A DNA stretch of 64,000 nt, taken from NCBI GenBank assembly GCA_025093555.1, contig JAIWNF010000018.1:558001-622000 (forward strand), read 5' to 3'. The DNA comes from Circinella umbellata (Eukaryota; Mucoromycota; Mucoromycetes; Mucorales; Lichtheimiaceae). Shown in pieces: positions 63,681-64,000 of this stretch. The translations under genes and the position numbers were made by a program. The notes beneath the pieces were generated by a model that had not been told where the DNA came from, did not search any database, and saw nothing but the letters and a program-made list of their open reading frames with translations. Position 1 is the first letter of the stretch. Every line of letters begins with the position of its first letter.

Positions 63681-64000
63681 TTGACATTACAGATCCTTGT
63701 CGGGGACCTTGGCTGTGAATCCAGAGTACTTGAAGTAAAATTTTCTTGAGTTTGAACTGATATGCGATAAAATTGTTCAAACATTTTTCTTGATGACCAG
63801 TTCCCTTGGACTACCAGGTTTTCGACAGAAACACCTGATTGTGCGGCTAGTGTAGCACCTAAAGCTCTTGCTTTCGGAATGGGTGCACCTGGTGGACGAC
63901 CAACAAATTTCATAACTTGATTTATGTATTTACTAATCCGTTGACTAGATAGGCCTTGATCATGGTGATGGACATACCGTAAGAGCGGTACCAAAGATAC
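63677..64000 (-). CDS. Tyrosine recombinase, C-terminal part (retroelement; 5' end outside window)
   Basis: Open from the window edge to a TAA at 63677-63679; about 107 codons visible. The sequence has LLRYVHHHDQGLSSQRISKYINQVM, then PIPKARALGATLAAQSGVSV, GNWSSRKMFEQFYRIS and a tail STLDSQPRSPTRICNVK. By family layout the Arg in KARALGA would be the second catalytic Arg of the R..HxxR..Y set, GNWSS the His/Trp position and the Tyr of FYRIS the nucleophile; the HxxR histidine is not obvious here (Pro-Lys precedes). The last codons overlap the terminal repeat. It is open to the window edge with no internal stops, so the element could be recent, but completeness cannot be judged. Confidence 0.7.
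   Translation of the reverse strand, partial: VSLVPLLRYVHHHDQGLSSQRISKYINQVMKFVGRPPGAPIPKARALGATLAAQSGVSVENLVVQGNWSSRKMFEQFYRISVQTQENFTSSTLDSQPRSPTRICNVK

Larger units (their letters stand above)
63405..64000 (-). mobile_element. 3' end of DIRS/Ngaro-type tyrosine-recombinase retroelement (runs off the window)
   Basis: Minus-strand reading: a tyrosine-recombinase C-terminus (see the CDS at 63677-64000) followed by repeat-rich terminal DNA. Arm A at 63405-63461 and arm B at 63623-63680 are inverted copies of about 57 nt with a single-base length difference and near-perfect identity; 161 nt separates them. A third, shorter direct copy of the inner part, GGGGACCTTGGCTGTG, is at 63702-63717, inside the recombinase coding end. 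Retroelements with tyrosine recombinases (DIRS, Ngaro, PAT) carry such complementary or split repeats next to the recombinase gene instead of LTRs. Arrangement with inverted copies favours DIRS; the rest of the element would lie right of 64000. The left boundary at about 63405 is inferred from the end of the repeat. Confidence 0.65.

Overview
The window reads as nuclear DNA of a filamentous early-diverging fungus, most likely a Mucoromycota/Mucorales species. The basis is AT-rich sequence, genes broken by many short GT..AG introns (about 60-220 nt, often GTAAGT/GTATGT donors), Gln/Ser/Asn-rich low-complexity stretches, a fungal gene set (Kch-type K+ channel, Bni1-type formin, class V myosin, App1-type phosphatase, DUF1766 protein) and a DIRS/Ngaro-like tyrosine recombinase. 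This is inference from gene content; no ribosomal marker is present. Gene models were built by hand from reading-frame continuity across splice junctions. Coordinates give the whole gene span and exons are listed in each entry.

Layout, left to right: 5'-incomplete steryl-ester/TGL lipase (+, to 2449); KCH-family K+ channel (-, 2642-4537); large formin with 27 exons (+, 6434-13360); a 7.8 kb gene-poor stretch with one doubtful small membrane ORF; App1-like phosphatidate phosphatase (-, 21204-23741); 4 kb gene-poor; coiled-coil protein without a motor domain (-, 27784-29171), divergent from Spt5 (+, 29627-33889); a decayed Rae1/Gle2-like WD40 pseudogene (+, about 34.6-35.3 kb, perhaps to 35.7); DUF1766/T5orf172 GIY-YIG-fold protein (-, 35847-36915); multipass membrane protein with a PPxY-type tail (-, 37970-39201); single-pass membrane protein with a long disordered tail (+, 41070-43013); class V myosin (-, 43604-49908); small Cys-rich secretory/membrane protein (+, 52362-52864); Nop4/RBM28-like ribosome-biogenesis protein with an RGG tail (-, 53271-56119); Gyp5-like TBC Rab-GAP (+, 57676-60498); and at the right edge the 3' end of a tyrosine-recombinase retroelement with inverted repeats (-, about 63405-64000).

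Three genes belong to the polarized-growth machinery: the formin nucleates actin cables, the class V myosin carries secretory vesicles along them, and a Gyp5-type Rab-GAP acts at the same growth sites. They share the neighbourhood but are not co-transcribed, and the linkage may be chance. Spt5, the Nop4-like protein and the decayed Rae1-like copy are housekeeping RNA-biology functions.

I found no clear novel multi-gene system. The most distinctive items are: the formin FH1 region, built from a run of tiny same-phase proline exons with a visible tandem intron+exon duplication; the retroelement end with its nested inverted repeat and a candidate recombination palindrome; the decayed Rae1-like gene; and an intact coiled-coil gene that resembles a kinesin-14 stalk but stops before any motor. 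No tRNA, rRNA or CRISPR array was recognised.
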